A DNA stretch of 45,327 nt, taken from a virus. Under the pieces are notes generated by a model. It had not been told where the DNA came from. It made no database searches and saw only the letters and a list, made by a program, of their open reading frames with translations. The translations under genes were made by a program, and so were the position numbers. The stretch lies in the IMG/VR virus record IMGVR_UViG_3300033291_000002, positions 1 to 45,327 of that record; one strand, given 5' to 3'. Positions 6,995 to 15,019 of this stretch are shown here, in pieces. Each line of letters begins with the position of its first letter. Within the stretch, counting starts at the first letter, position 1.

Positions 6995-7954
6995 ATGAGC
7001 GAAAACAGCGGGCTGCGAACCTTTATCGCAGGCGAAGATCTTGGTGAGAATATCCGAGTCAAGATCGAGAGCGGGACCACAATGGACCCGCCAGAGGTGG
7101 TTGCTGCCGGTGCTGGCGAACAGCATATCGGTGTAACTCAATTTGCGGTTGTTGACGGTACTCCAGTTACCGTCAAAATCACGGCAACTCCTGGAACGGT
7201 CGAGGTGGTTGCCGCCGACTCCTTCTCCCGCGGAGCTGTGCTTTACGGCGCTGCATCCGGCAAGGTCAGCGACACGGCTTCTGGCTCGTCGATCGGCATC
7301 GCTGTCGAGGCTGCTACGGCCACCGGAGACATCATCGAGATGGCCCCGTTTGCCGTACTGTCGAGCACTGCCGGCACGGTATCGGTTGCCGATTCGGGTG
7401 GCTTTACATCTGCGGCGACTGTAGAGGCGGCCCTAGCCGAAATCTACCAGGACCTGCTTACCGCTCAGGCCACCATCCCAGTCCCTCTTGGGTCGCTGAC
7501 CTATGAGGATGGCACGTACTTTACCAAGCAGACGAGCACGACCCCCGGTTTTGCTCAGCTGTCGAACAAGGAACTCGTGCTTGATATCCCAGTGAATGCG
7601 GCTGCAGAGACGTTCGCGTTTCAGGTTCCGGTTCCCCAGGATCTTGATGATTCTGCCGATGTGGTCATCCACGTCTTGGCCGGAAAGAGCGCCGATAACG
7701 ATTCGCTAACTCTGGATTGCGAGGTCTATCCGGTCGCGGCTGGCGATACCGGTAATGCGGACATTCAGGACACCGCCGCTCAGGCTATCACGCAAGCCGC
7801 CTCTGAGCTGACCTATACCTGCGGCAATGACGGTGTTTTGGCCGCGCCAGGGGCTCTTACCGCGATCTTTACGCTCGGTGGCACTAACGACGGCGATGCC
7901 GTTTACATCTACGGCGTATGGGTCGAGTACACCCGCGCCATTTTGACGGCATAA
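6995..7954 (+). CDS. Capsid decoration (cement) protein, DUF2190-like N-terminus
   Basis: A 319-residue beta-rich protein. Residues 1-115 follow the DUF2190 capsid cement pattern: repeated short beta strands with Val, Gly and Ala, including 'GVTQFAVVDGTPVTVKI' and 'GIAVEAATATGDIIEM'. After a linker, residues about 155-319 form a second beta domain with a hydrophobic, acidic composition ('AAETFAFQVPVPQDLDDSADVV'), unusual in length for a cement protein and perhaps a surface-exposed domain. It follows the protease directly (GAGGTGA ribosome site) and precedes the capsid, the usual place for decoration proteins. Confidence 0.75.
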   Translation: MSENSGLRTFIAGEDLGENIRVKIESGTTMDPPEVVAAGAGEQHIGVTQFAVVDGTPVTVKITATPGTVEVVAADSFSRGAVLYGAASGKVSDTASGSSIGIAVEAATATGDIIEMAPFAVLSSTAGTVSVADSGGFTSAATVEAALAEIYQDLLTAQATIPVPLGSLTYEDGTYFTKQTSTTPGFAQLSNKELVLDIPVNAAAETFAFQVPVPQDLDDSADVVIHVLAGKSADNDSLTLDCEVYPVAAGDTGNADIQDTAAQAITQAASELTYTCGNDGVLAAPGALTAIFTLGGTNDGDAVYIYGVWVEYTRAILTA

Positions 7955-7967
7955 GGAGGTAACGACA

Positions 7968-8924
7968 ATGCCTAGGCCAACTTCTTCGACTTCCGTCCAG
8001 CGCCCCGACCTCGGGAGCGTTGCTTATGAGTACATGATGGCAGAGTCCGAGCGCGGATTTATCGGGCTCGACATCATGCCTATTTTTGATGTATTGGATC
8101 AATCCGCTGACTACCCGGTAATCCCGATTGAGTCGCTGCTCAAGATCCCGGATGTGCGCAGGACTGCGCAGGGTGCCTATAACAGGGGCGACTGGAAGTT
8201 CGAGACCGGCTCTTACTCCTGCGAGGAGTATGGTTTCGAACAGCCGGTTGACGACGTTGAAGCGCGTCTCTACCAGCGGTTTTTCGATGCTGAGGTGATT
8301 GCTACCGAGATCGCCGTCGATAACGTGCTGCGAGCGCATGAGGCGCGAGTGCAAGCTCTCGTCCAGGCCAGCGCTGACTCGTCGGTTAGCATCGAGTGGT
8401 CTACCGCTGCTACTGCTAAGCCATACAATGATGTCAAGGTGGCAAAGCAGGCAATGCGCGCGGCATCCGGGCTCACCCCGAATGTTGGCGTATGCAGCCT
8501 GAAGGTTTTCGAGAACCTACTCGGCACGAAGGAGCTTCAGGACAAGCTGCAGTACACCACTCCGATTGAGCTGCTTCCAGTGGAAGCGCAGAGGAGAATG
8601 GTTGCTCAGTATTTCGGTCTCGACAACCTTCTCGTCGGTGGTGCCATCAAGGACAGCGCCAAGAAGGGCCAGAGCTTTTCGATCTCCGACCTCTGGGACG
8701 ACGAGTATTTCTCCTTGGTTCGCGTATCGAACGGTAGTCCGAGGCTGAAGGAGCCGGTATATGGACGGACGTTCCTGTGGGTTGAGGACTCTCCTCAAGA
8801 ACTCGTTGTCGAGCAATACCGAGAGGAAGCGATCAGGTCCGAGATTTACCGGGCTAGGCATCACGTCGATGAGGCTGTGATCTTCTCCGGCGCGCTGTAC
8901 ACGCTTGGCAATATCACCGCGTGA
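7968..8924 (+). CDS. Major capsid protein
   Basis: A 318-residue coat protein placed right after decoration protein and protease. It has features of HK97-fold coats: an N-terminal arm, the 'GDWKFETGSYSCEEYGFEQPVDD' region (near residues 77-98), a helical spine ('VKVAKQAMRAASGLTPNVGV') and C-terminal strands ('YGRTFLWVEDSPQELVVE'). The start has the strongest ribosome site in the window (AGGAGGT), in keeping with the need for many copies. A strong hairpin follows the gene at 8947-8972. Confidence 0.88.
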   Translation: MPRPTSSTSVQRPDLGSVAYEYMMAESERGFIGLDIMPIFDVLDQSADYPVIPIESLLKIPDVRRTAQGAYNRGDWKFETGSYSCEEYGFEQPVDDVEARLYQRFFDAEVIATEIAVDNVLRAHEARVQALVQASADSSVSIEWSTAATAKPYNDVKVAKQAMRAASGLTPNVGVCSLKVFENLLGTKELQDKLQYTTPIELLPVEAQRRMVAQYFGLDNLLVGGAIKDSAKKGQSFSISDLWDDEYFSLVRVSNGSPRLKEPVYGRTFLWVEDSPQELVVEQYREEAIRSEIYRARHHVDEAVIFSGALYTLGNITA

Positions 8925-8946
8925 TTCTGTGAAATGTCATTAATCC

Positions 8947-8972
8947 GCGCGGATTCATTTGCGAATCCGCGC
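8947..8972 (+). terminator. Strong hairpin after the capsid gene
   Basis: A perfect 10-bp inverted repeat (GCGCGGATTC / GAATCCGCGC) with a 6-nt loop lies 22 bp after the capsid stop. No clean T-run follows (TGGATTTG), so it may be a partial terminator or an mRNA-stabilising 3' end that raises capsid message relative to the lysis genes downstream. Confidence 0.55.
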
Positions 8973-9019
8973 TGGATTTGATCATATCCATCATTCGGAG
9001 AAGTAGAGGATATGTCCCG

Positions 9020-9331
9020 ATGTCTCGAGGCTTCAGGGAACGGCTCAAAGAGTTGCTCGAATGCTTCTACGAAAAGCACATTGAGAAGATCGCTTGGCTT
9101 TTTGCTGCCGCGATCTGGACTCTCGTTGTTTCGCACGGTGAGCTATGGCGCTGGCGCTGGACTACTGTTGATCCTGTCATCACACATATCCTTTCAAATA
9201 GTGAGAGACGCGATGGCGAGCTCGGTGCCATCGACTCAAGGTTACGAGCCGTCGAGGGAGAGGTATCAAGGATCGAGGGACATCTCGATGCCGAAAGAAA
9301 ACGCAGCCAATATGGTCTTGGTGGTTTGTGA
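9020..9331 (+). CDS. Membrane protein with C-terminal coiled coil, inner-spanin-like candidate
   Basis: A 103-residue protein. A basic N-terminus is followed by a transmembrane helix (about residues 24-40, 'IAWLFAAAIWTLVVSH'), then a charged helical domain with heptad-like spacing ('LGAIDSRLRAVEGEVSRIEG'). This N-in, periplasmic coiled-coil layout is that of inner-membrane spanins (Rz) and also of some small lysis regulators. The ATG at 9020 has AGAGG upstream; an overlapping ORF in another frame is judged a shadow. It is the first gene of the lysis block. Function is inferred. Confidence 0.55.
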   Translation: MSRGFRERLKELLECFYEKHIEKIAWLFAAAIWTLVVSHGELWRWRWTTVDPVITHILSNSERRDGELGAIDSRLRAVEGEVSRIEGHLDAERKRSQYGLGGL

Positions 9332-9371
9332 AGATATTTTATTTGATTACTGCTGGTATCGAGGCATCTAA

Positions 9372-9881
9372 GTGAATCTGATTAAGCTGATTGCTTCCGG
9401 GACTAAAGCGCTCAAGAAGGGCAGGATTATAGCCAATCCAGCGCGCGCAAAACGCCTACAGATCACCATTGTGAATTTTGTAGCATTCGGGATGGCCGCC
9501 AGAGAGTTCCTGTGCGCAGTCGACGACCAATGCTACGGCATAAGCCAATCACTCGCGGTCACGGTAATGACCGTCGCGGCATGGATTGCATTCGCCGCCT
9601 ATCACACCTGGAGCACCTGGGCCACCTCCCGTAAGGTCGGTTGGGGCAACGCCATCACCCAAGGGCTGGAGGACCTGCAGAATGATGCAGCAATCGACAC
9701 TACCGCCGATCCTTTGCCTTTGCCTGCTCATCCTATTGACGGGATGCGCGACCACGAGGGATCGTCTGACGCTAAGCAAATGCGCCCCGACAATCTCGGG
9801 AACGGGGGGCGCGCTGACCTCGGTAATCAAAGAGGTAGTCAAGAGCCGGGGAGTTACGAAAGATTCATGGGGATCGATTGA
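9372..9881 (+). CDS. Holin-like protein with two membrane segments
   Basis: A 169-residue protein: a basic amphipathic N-terminus, then two hydrophobic helices (about residues 31-50 and 60-80, 'LAVTVMTVAAWIAFAAYHTW') and a long polar tail. Two membrane helices with both ends in the cytoplasm fit a class II holin, and an endolysin follows three genes later. It starts with GTG after GAGGCATCTAA. From residue about 104 its coding sequence is also read in another frame as a lipoprotein (9682-9921), so the polar tail may be shaped by that overlap. Holin is the best reading, not proven. Confidence 0.55.
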   Translation: MNLIKLIASGTKALKKGRIIANPARAKRLQITIVNFVAFGMAAREFLCAVDDQCYGISQSLAVTVMTVAAWIAFAAYHTWSTWATSRKVGWGNAITQGLEDLQNDAAIDTTADPLPLPAHPIDGMRDHEGSSDAKQMRPDNLGNGGRADLGNQRGSQEPGSYERFMGID

Positions 9882-9921
9882 ATGGTCAGAGTTGCGTCCC
9901 GGTATCAAATGCACCTATTGA
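9682..9921 (+). CDS. Lipoprotein embedded in the holin-like gene, outer-spanin (Rz1-like) candidate
   Basis: A 79-residue ORF in the +1 frame, starting inside the upstream gene and ending 40 bp after it. It has a strong ribosome site (GGAGG, 9 nt before ATG). The N-terminus is a lipoprotein signal, 'LCLCLLILLTGC', with a canonical lipobox at about residue 22. The mature part is 58 residues with a further two Cys. An out-of-frame lipoprotein inside a lysis gene is characteristic of Rz1-type outer-membrane spanins, though Rz1 normally overlaps Rz rather than a holin, and this one is not notably proline-rich. Confidence 0.7.
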   Translation: MMQQSTLPPILCLCLLILLTGCATTRDRLTLSKCAPTISGTGGALTSVIKEVVKSRGVTKDSWGSIEWSELRPGIKCTY

Positions 9922-9935
9922 GAGGTAAGCAGACC

Positions 9936-10061
9936 ATGCACAGGCTCGGAGCAGCCCTTTTAGCCACGGCCTATGTGGCCTTCGCAGCGTGTTTGATTTA
10001 CGCTTTGGTGCTATTTCTTTTTGTCGCCGCAACCGTTGCAATGCACGTGATGGGGTATTGA
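9936..10061 (+). CDS. Tiny membrane protein (41 aa)
   Basis: A short ORF with GAGAGGT before its ATG. Most of it is one long hydrophobic stretch (residues 5-36, including 'CLIYALVLFLFVAATVA'), so it should insert in the membrane. Its place between the lipoprotein and the endolysin suggests a lysis role such as a pinholin, antiholin or lysis regulator. That rests on context only. Confidence 0.6.
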   Translation: MHRLGAALLATAYVAFAACLIYALVLFLFVAATVAMHVMGY

Positions 10062-10064
10062 TCG

Positions 10065-10349
10065 ATGCTCAAAAGCCTGCTCTTGTCCGTCCTCTACAAG
10101 ATCGCGCGTCAATATTTTGACCGTGACCTCTTCGACCGCGTCGAGAAGTTGGTACTCGACATGCTCAACAAGGACCTCAGCGGAGAAGAGAAGCGCCAGC
10201 GTGTGCGAGCAGCTGCTCTTGCCGAATTTCACGATCTGGCCTCCATTACCGGTGGAGTCGTAAAAAGCGAAGCTGGGGCAGTCTCTCCCCTGCTCGGGGT
10301 CGCCGTCGATACCATTATCCAGGTCGTGCTAATGAAGGTTTTGCGATGA
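10065..10349 (+). CDS. Hypothetical helical protein of the lysis block
   Basis: A 94-residue protein. The N-terminal half is amphipathic and charged ('KIARQYFDRDLFDRVEKLVL'); the C-terminal third is hydrophobic ('AGAVSPLLGVAVDTIIQVVLMKVL') and could associate with the membrane. No family is recognised. It starts 3 bp after its neighbour and overlaps the endolysin start by 4 bp (ATGA), so it is coupled to the endolysin and probably helps regulate or deliver lysis. Confidence 0.6.
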   Translation: MLKSLLLSVLYKIARQYFDRDLFDRVEKLVLDMLNKDLSGEEKRQRVRAAALAEFHDLASITGGVVKSEAGAVSPLLGVAVDTIIQVVLMKVLR

Positions 10350-11002
10350 GTGATCATCTCGAAGCAGAGAGCGCAATTTTTTATGCGCACGTTCGCGCCA
10401 CATTGTTCAGCGGGAGACTGAGTCAATCCCAGGTGGACGGTATCGGTCGTATCAGCGGCATGTGCGAAAGGGCTGAGCTATCCATTAAGCAGGCAGCTTA
10501 TGTGCTAGCAACCGTCTATCACGAGACCGGGCGGCGCATGCAGCCAGTGCGTGAGACATTCGCCGACAGCGATGATCAGGCAATCGCCCGGCTCGAGCGC
10601 GCTTGGGCCAAGGGCCAGCTCACCTGGGTCAAGCGGCCTTATTGGCGCCCTGATGCAAAGGGAAGGTCCTGGTTTGGCCGCGGAGACGTGCAGCTAACCC
10701 ACGAGTACAACTACGTGCGCCAGCAGGATAAGCTGGTACACCACCCTCTGCGCCCGACCCTCGTGCCCTACGCTGTGCATGACGATCCGAGCATGGTGCT
10801 AAACCCACAGACATCGGCTCTGATCTGCGTCTTGGGTATGCGCGATGGCGATTTCACAGGCAGATGCCTCTGCGATTATATCGATGGCTCCAGGGCCGAT
10901 TACATGCGCGCCCGACGCATCGTTAATGGCATGGACCGAGCTGCCGACATCGCCGGTTATGCGCGCGCATTCGAGTCAGCTATTCGATTTGCGTTCTCAT
11001 AA
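10346..11002 (+). CDS. Endolysin, GH19-like muramidase/chitinase fold
   Basis: A 218-residue cell-wall hydrolase. The segment 'LATVYHETGRRMQPVRETFA' (catalytic Glu about residue 60) and 'PYWRPDAKGRSWFGRGDVQLTHEYNY' (near residues 97-122) match the GH19-like lysozyme/chitinase fold used by many phage endolysins. There is no signal peptide or anchor, so it needs a holin for release. It overlaps the upstream gene by 4 bp, and is the last gene of the lysis block. Confidence 0.85.
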   Translation: MSDHLEAESAIFYAHVRATLFSGRLSQSQVDGIGRISGMCERAELSIKQAAYVLATVYHETGRRMQPVRETFADSDDQAIARLERAWAKGQLTWVKRPYWRPDAKGRSWFGRGDVQLTHEYNYVRQQDKLVHHPLRPTLVPYAVHDDPSMVLNPQTSALICVLGMRDGDFTGRCLCDYIDGSRADYMRARRIVNGMDRAADIAGYARAFESAIRFAFS

Positions 11003-11004
11003 TC

Positions 11005-11517
11005 ATGTCATCGCGATCACTCACCATCCAGCCATTCATCGACCCAGCAGATGTCGTGATTGATGTCGATATCACGATTGATTTGGTGGATCAATACAAC
11101 AGGCGCATTACAGGACTAACCGATCCGGACGGTGATCCGATCATGGATCGGGTGCAGGTCGCGATGTCTGGCGAGTCGCAGATCGTCAAGATTTGGCCTA
11201 ATGAGGAGATCGAGGGGATTGCTCCTGCTGGGTCATCTGCATCTGCGAATACCTATTATCTCGTCACGATCCTGCGTAGATCGACGAGGTTCCGAGAGAA
11301 ATTCCGCACGAATGTCGGCTCCGGCGAGTCGCTCGATTGGGCAACATTTCTCGCGGGCGGCGTTATCACGCCAGGATCATCTACTGCAGGCGCGATTAGG
11401 GATGATGTGCTAGCAGCGCTCGGCACTATTGTTAGCGCTCCGCCATCTGACGGAAGCTACTATGCATATAAGGATGGCGCGTGGGTGGACATAACCAAGA
11501 AGATTATCAATCCATGA
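11005..11517 (+). CDS. Fibre-associated or adaptor virion protein
   Basis: A 170-residue protein. The N-terminal 110 residues form a beta-rich domain ('VVIDVDITIDLVDQYNRRIT', then 'TYYLVTILRRSTRFREKF') of the kind found at the N-termini of phage fibres and adaptors. The C-terminus ends 'YYAYKDGAWVDITKK', a short segment common near the ends of fibre parts. Its stop overlaps the start of the large fibre gene (ATGA), so the two are co-translated and may bind each other. No precise family is recognised. Confidence 0.55.
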   Translation: MSSRSLTIQPFIDPADVVIDVDITIDLVDQYNRRITGLTDPDGDPIMDRVQVAMSGESQIVKIWPNEEIEGIAPAGSSASANTYYLVTILRRSTRFREKFRTNVGSGESLDWATFLAGGVITPGSSTAGAIRDDVLAALGTIVSAPPSDGSYYAYKDGAWVDITKKIINP

Positions 11518-14252
11518 AAAAGATTTTCTTTCTGCTGTCGTTGGTTCCCGGATTGGCTCTTGGGGCCGCTGGAGACATCCCGGTAGAGCAGGCTGATGGC
11601 ACCTTTACCACGCAAACGATTGGCGGCGATGCGAGTTTGGCTGCTGATGGAGCCCTGACTGTCTCTGGTGGCAGCGCAGATACAGCGGGGGCGCTTGCCG
11701 CGAACGGAGCGAATTGCTCGCCTGGTAATTCTCCTCTTGGAGTGGACACGGCAGGCGCCTCTGAAAATTGCTTTGACGTTTGGACCGAGGCCGAGAACAC
11801 CGCGGCTGGATATCTTTCCGCCGAGACTGATCCAGTTTGGGCCTTGAGCCCGAGCTATGGCATTACTGCCGACCAGGTAACTCATTGGGATACGGCTTAC
11901 GGGTGGGGTGCGCCGCCAGTAACTTCTGTGGCAGGGCGAACAGGTGAAATTACTCTTTCGCTAGGAGATGTTTCCGGGATTACTCCGGCAGCCATAGGAG
12001 CCGCTACTTCGGCTCAAGGGTCGTTAGCAGATAGCGCCCTACAGACAGAGACTGATCCGGTTTGGGCTCTAAGCCCGAGCTACGGCATCACTGCGACGCA
12101 GGTTACTCATTGGGATACGGCCTACGGCTGGGGGGATCATGCGTCAGCTGGATACTTAGATGCTGCGGATATCGGTGTATCTGTCCAGGCGTATGACGCT
12201 GACCTAACGACTTGGGCCGGGCTAACGCCATCGGCTAATGCTCAAAGCTTTGTCACCGCCGCTAACTACGCTGCGATGCAGGGGCTTTTGAGCGTTGACG
12301 ACTTAATAACGCTCTCAGGCGTGGCTGAAGGGTCCACTAACCTCGGTACGTTCACTGGCTCGACGATTCCTGATAATCAGACTACAAAGCAGGCACTTCA
12401 AGCGCTGGAATCAGTTGTAGACACGGCTGTCCAGACCGAAACCGACCCGGTTTTTTCTGCAGCTCAAGCTGCCAACATAACAGCCCAAAACATCACCGAC
12501 CTAGGCAATCTCTCCGGTACGAACTCCGGAGACCAGACCATCACCCTTACTGGCGATGTGACGGGGTCAGGCACCGGATCATTTGCTGCGACTATCGCGG
12601 ATAGCGTCACCGTGACAGGCTGGGAGCTTGGCTCTGCTACTGCAACCACTCCCAGTGCTGATGACAACGATACCAGCGTTGCGACAACGGCCTATGTGCA
12701 GGGAGAGATAAATGGAGCAGGAGGGACGAACCTCTCTTGCGCTAGTGGCTCGTGTGACGTAACTCCAGCTGGATCTGATACCGAGATCCAATACAACAAT
12801 TCTGGCGCTTTGGGTGCCGCATCTACATTCACTTACAACGACTCCACATATACATTCAAGTTGGGTTATGACGGCTCGAACTATTGCACTTGGGTCTCTG
12901 CTGCTGATGGCGCGCTGAATCTCTCCTGCCTTGGCACCGACGCAGATTTCAACATCGATCTTACTGGAGCAACGGATGGCGACTTTAGCGTAAATACAAA
13001 TGATCTGTTTGTCGATACGAGCACTGGAGCAGTTGGGATAAACACCACATCTCCGGATTCGTCTTCAAAGCTTGATGTGTACGGCAAGATTTATCAAAAC
13101 GGAGTGCAATCTCTCTACAACCCAAGCACATTTACCGGAACCATAGTGGTAGGAGATGGCGGAGGGAGTTTAAGTCATACATCGGGAAGCGAAGGATATT
13201 ACAACACGTTTGTGGGAATAGGAGCGGGAGGAGATGCAACGACACAAAGCAGAGTGACGGCAGGTGGGTATTTATCCGCCGCAGGCAACACTGGAACCAC
13301 TGTAACAGCAAATGGAGCGTATTCCGCCCGAAACAACACTGGAAGCGCTGTAACAACAAATGGATATTCTTCTGCTTACAACAACACTGGAGACTATGTA
13401 ACAGCAACAGGAAGGGATTCCACCTATTTCAACACTGGAAACTATGTAACAGCAACAGGAGCGTATTCCGCCCGAAACAACACTGGAAACACTGTAACAG
13501 CAAATGGATATGCTTCTGCCCAAAACAACACCGGAAACTATGTAACTGCGAATGGATATGCTTCTGCCCAAAACAATACCGGAACTGATGTATCGGCGAA
13601 TGGAGCATATTCTGCTAAATACAACACCGGAACTAATGTGGTGGCGAATGGAGCAGATTCTGTTCAATACAATAGCAAAGACAATGTCACCGCCCTCGGG
13701 TACGAAGCCTACAACACTTGGGTAAACGGTTCCAGTTATGCAATTTCTTCTGCCGATGCAGAGGCAGATACCGTGACCGTTACGGGGCACGGGATAACAA
13801 TCGGGACATACAAACCCCTTAAAGTAAGCGGAGCGGGAGTAGAAGGACTAATAAATGGTGGCGTGTATACCTTCAAAGCAGTAGACGCGAACACGCTTCA
13901 ACCATTAGGAGGAAATATCACTTCGGATGGAACGGCTACTCTTTACGATAACGCTAATGATTTCACCAATGTCACCGCTCTTGGCTATAACGCTGAGCCA
14001 ACCAAAGACAACCAGGTCATGCTTGGCGATACGAATGTTATTGAAGTTAAAACTTATGCCGAAATGCTCGATTTAGGCGGCGCCATAACCGCAAGAGAGC
14101 TTGGCTCAGATCCGGCAGATCCAGATGAGGGGAGTCATGTTTGCTGGCAGTCAGATGGCACCGGAACAGGAGATGATGGAGACATCATTTGCAAGATCAC
14201 TGCTGGCGGTACTACGAAAACCACTACCCTAATTGACTTCAGCGCTTTGTGA
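11514..14252 (+). CDS. Large repeat-rich fibre/adhesin-like protein with N-terminal signal peptide
   Basis: A 912-residue protein. It starts with a typical Sec signal ('MKKIFFLLSLVPGLALGA'). Next come two copies of a 'TDPVWALSPSYGITA..VTHWDTAYGWG' unit, stretches common in phage fibres such as 'GDVTGSGTGSFAATI' and 'NSGALGAASTFTY', and ten tandem 16-residue repeats (residues about 581-740) resembling YadA-type beta-roll heads. The C-terminus ('SDGTGTGDDGDIICKI...') matches fibre ends. No self-cleaving S74 chaperone is visible. The chosen ATG overlaps the previous stop. Probably a host-recognition or decoration fibre, but the signal peptide is unexpected for a virion part. Confidence 0.75.
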   Translation: MKKIFFLLSLVPGLALGAAGDIPVEQADGTFTTQTIGGDASLAADGALTVSGGSADTAGALAANGANCSPGNSPLGVDTAGASENCFDVWTEAENTAAGYLSAETDPVWALSPSYGITADQVTHWDTAYGWGAPPVTSVAGRTGEITLSLGDVSGITPAAIGAATSAQGSLADSALQTETDPVWALSPSYGITATQVTHWDTAYGWGDHASAGYLDAADIGVSVQAYDADLTTWAGLTPSANAQSFVTAANYAAMQGLLSVDDLITLSGVAEGSTNLGTFTGSTIPDNQTTKQALQALESVVDTAVQTETDPVFSAAQAANITAQNITDLGNLSGTNSGDQTITLTGDVTGSGTGSFAATIADSVTVTGWELGSATATTPSADDNDTSVATTAYVQGEINGAGGTNLSCASGSCDVTPAGSDTEIQYNNSGALGAASTFTYNDSTYTFKLGYDGSNYCTWVSAADGALNLSCLGTDADFNIDLTGATDGDFSVNTNDLFVDTSTGAVGINTTSPDSSSKLDVYGKIYQNGVQSLYNPSTFTGTIVVGDGGGSLSHTSGSEGYYNTFVGIGAGGDATTQSRVTAGGYLSAAGNTGTTVTANGAYSARNNTGSAVTTNGYSSAYNNTGDYVTATGRDSTYFNTGNYVTATGAYSARNNTGNTVTANGYASAQNNTGNYVTANGYASAQNNTGTDVSANGAYSAKYNTGTNVVANGADSVQYNSKDNVTALGYEAYNTWVNGSSYAISSADAEADTVTVTGHGITIGTYKPLKVSGAGVEGLINGGVYTFKAVDANTLQPLGGNITSDGTATLYDNANDFTNVTALGYNAEPTKDNQVMLGDTNVIEVKTYAEMLDLGGAITARELGSDPADPDEGSHVCWQSDGTGTGDDGDIICKITAGGTTKTTTLIDFSAL
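13254..13733 (+). repeat. Ten tandem 48-bp units encoding 16-residue beta-roll repeats
   Basis: Units begin every 48 bp at 13254, 13302, 13350, 13398, 13446, 13494, 13542, 13590, 13638 and 13686. The consensus product is V-T-A-x-G-x-x-S-A-x-x-N-T-G-x-x. Units are near-identical in the middle and diverge at both ends, as expected for recent internal duplication. They create a long antisense ORF that is an artefact of the repeats. Confidence 0.9.
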
Positions 14253-14260
14253 GATACGCC

Positions 14261-14683
14261 ATGAAAAAGCTAACAACTGTAATTTCGTATTTTTGGCTCA
14301 TGCTCGGCATGATTTTGCTTATGGCTGTTGCATATTCTTCAGCTTACGCCGAAACCTACACGCCTGAGAGTGGCATGAATAACCGCTACGGAGCGATTGT
14401 TGCTAATTTCAAAAACAGTACACTAGACGATACCGTGCAAGCCGACTCCGATAAACTTGACCGCATACGCGACCGAGTTTGCAATAACTTTTCTGGTGAG
14501 TGTGCGAGCATAGCTTCAGATCCAGACAATATTACAAACTCGGAGAAGAGCAAGTTCTTCATCCAAAAGCTCAAGGATATTTGGCGGGGGTGGCTAAAAA
14601 ATCAAGGAATCAAGGAGTATATAACGACACAGGCTGGAGGGATTGAAGCAGCTGGAAATTCCGCAGCAGCGGATGCGAATTAA
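14261..14683 (+). CDS. Secreted or periplasmic small protein with signal peptide
   Basis: A 140-residue protein with a clear Sec signal (residues 1-30, hydrophobic core 'WLMLGMILLMAVAYSSAYA' and an AYA cleavage site). The mature part is polar and helical with a Cys pair seven residues apart ('CNNFSGEC') that could form a disulfide in the periplasm. No family is recognised. The ATG at 14261 is preferred over a GTG at 14249 because it begins the signal peptide directly. It follows the fibre gene closely, so the two may be exported together. Confidence 0.6.
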   Translation: MKKLTTVISYFWLMLGMILLMAVAYSSAYAETYTPESGMNNRYGAIVANFKNSTLDDTVQADSDKLDRIRDRVCNNFSGECASIASDPDNITNSEKSKFFIQKLKDIWRGWLKNQGIKEYITTQAGGIEAAGNSAAADAN

Positions 14684-14713
14684 CGAATAATAGCGAAACA
14701 GCTAGCCAAGCAT

Positions 14714-15019
14714 ATGTACAGCATAATGCAAGCAGCCATCCGTGATGGTATCAGGGTCGCTGGAGATGCGATAACGTTCTCTGGATATGCTGGCGATGTT
14801 TCGACGTATGCGGTTATCAAGCGCGATGTGGGGATTACCATTTCAGCCGTGACGATTAGCGCGCCACGTATCGTCGCTACGCTGATCGTTGATGATGTTG
14901 GCTCGCCATATAGGGGTGACAAGATTACACGCACAGTTGACGGCACGTCTTGGTCCCTACAAGAGCTTGTCGAGCCAACAAACGAGCACATGCAGACGTG
15001 GACAATTGAGCCGGTATGA
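14714..15019 (+). CDS. Head-tail joining protein (gpFII-like)
   Basis: A 101-residue beta-rich protein placed at the head of the tail genes. The segment 'GSPYRGDKITRTVDGTSWSLQELVEP' resembles the family of small neck proteins that form the surface to which the tail attaches. Lambda FII has a similar size (117) and the same place before gpZ. The stop overlaps the next start (ATGA). The assignment rests on position and general pattern. Confidence 0.6.
   Translation: MYSIMQAAIRDGIRVAGDAITFSGYAGDVSTYAVIKRDVGITISAVTISAPRIVATLIVDDVGSPYRGDKITRTVDGTSWSLQELVEPTNEHMQTWTIEPV

Noticed and set aside
9012-9371. A 119-codon ORF overlapping the spanin-like gene in another frame
   Set aside because: The ribosome site is too close to its ATG, and the composition is Ser/Arg-rich without a plausible structure. 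The alternative frame has a membrane helix and coiled coil.
13254-13733. Regularly spaced repeats that might suggest a CRISPR array
   Set aside because: Units are contiguous 48-bp coding repeats with no unique spacers, and they keep the reading frame of the fibre gene.
13272-13790. A 172-codon ORF on the minus strand inside the fibre gene, rich in Ser, Cys and Ile repeats
   Set aside because: It is the antisense of the ten 48-bp fibre repeats, with periodic low-complexity composition and no ribosome site. The plus-strand frame has the recognisable fibre motifs.
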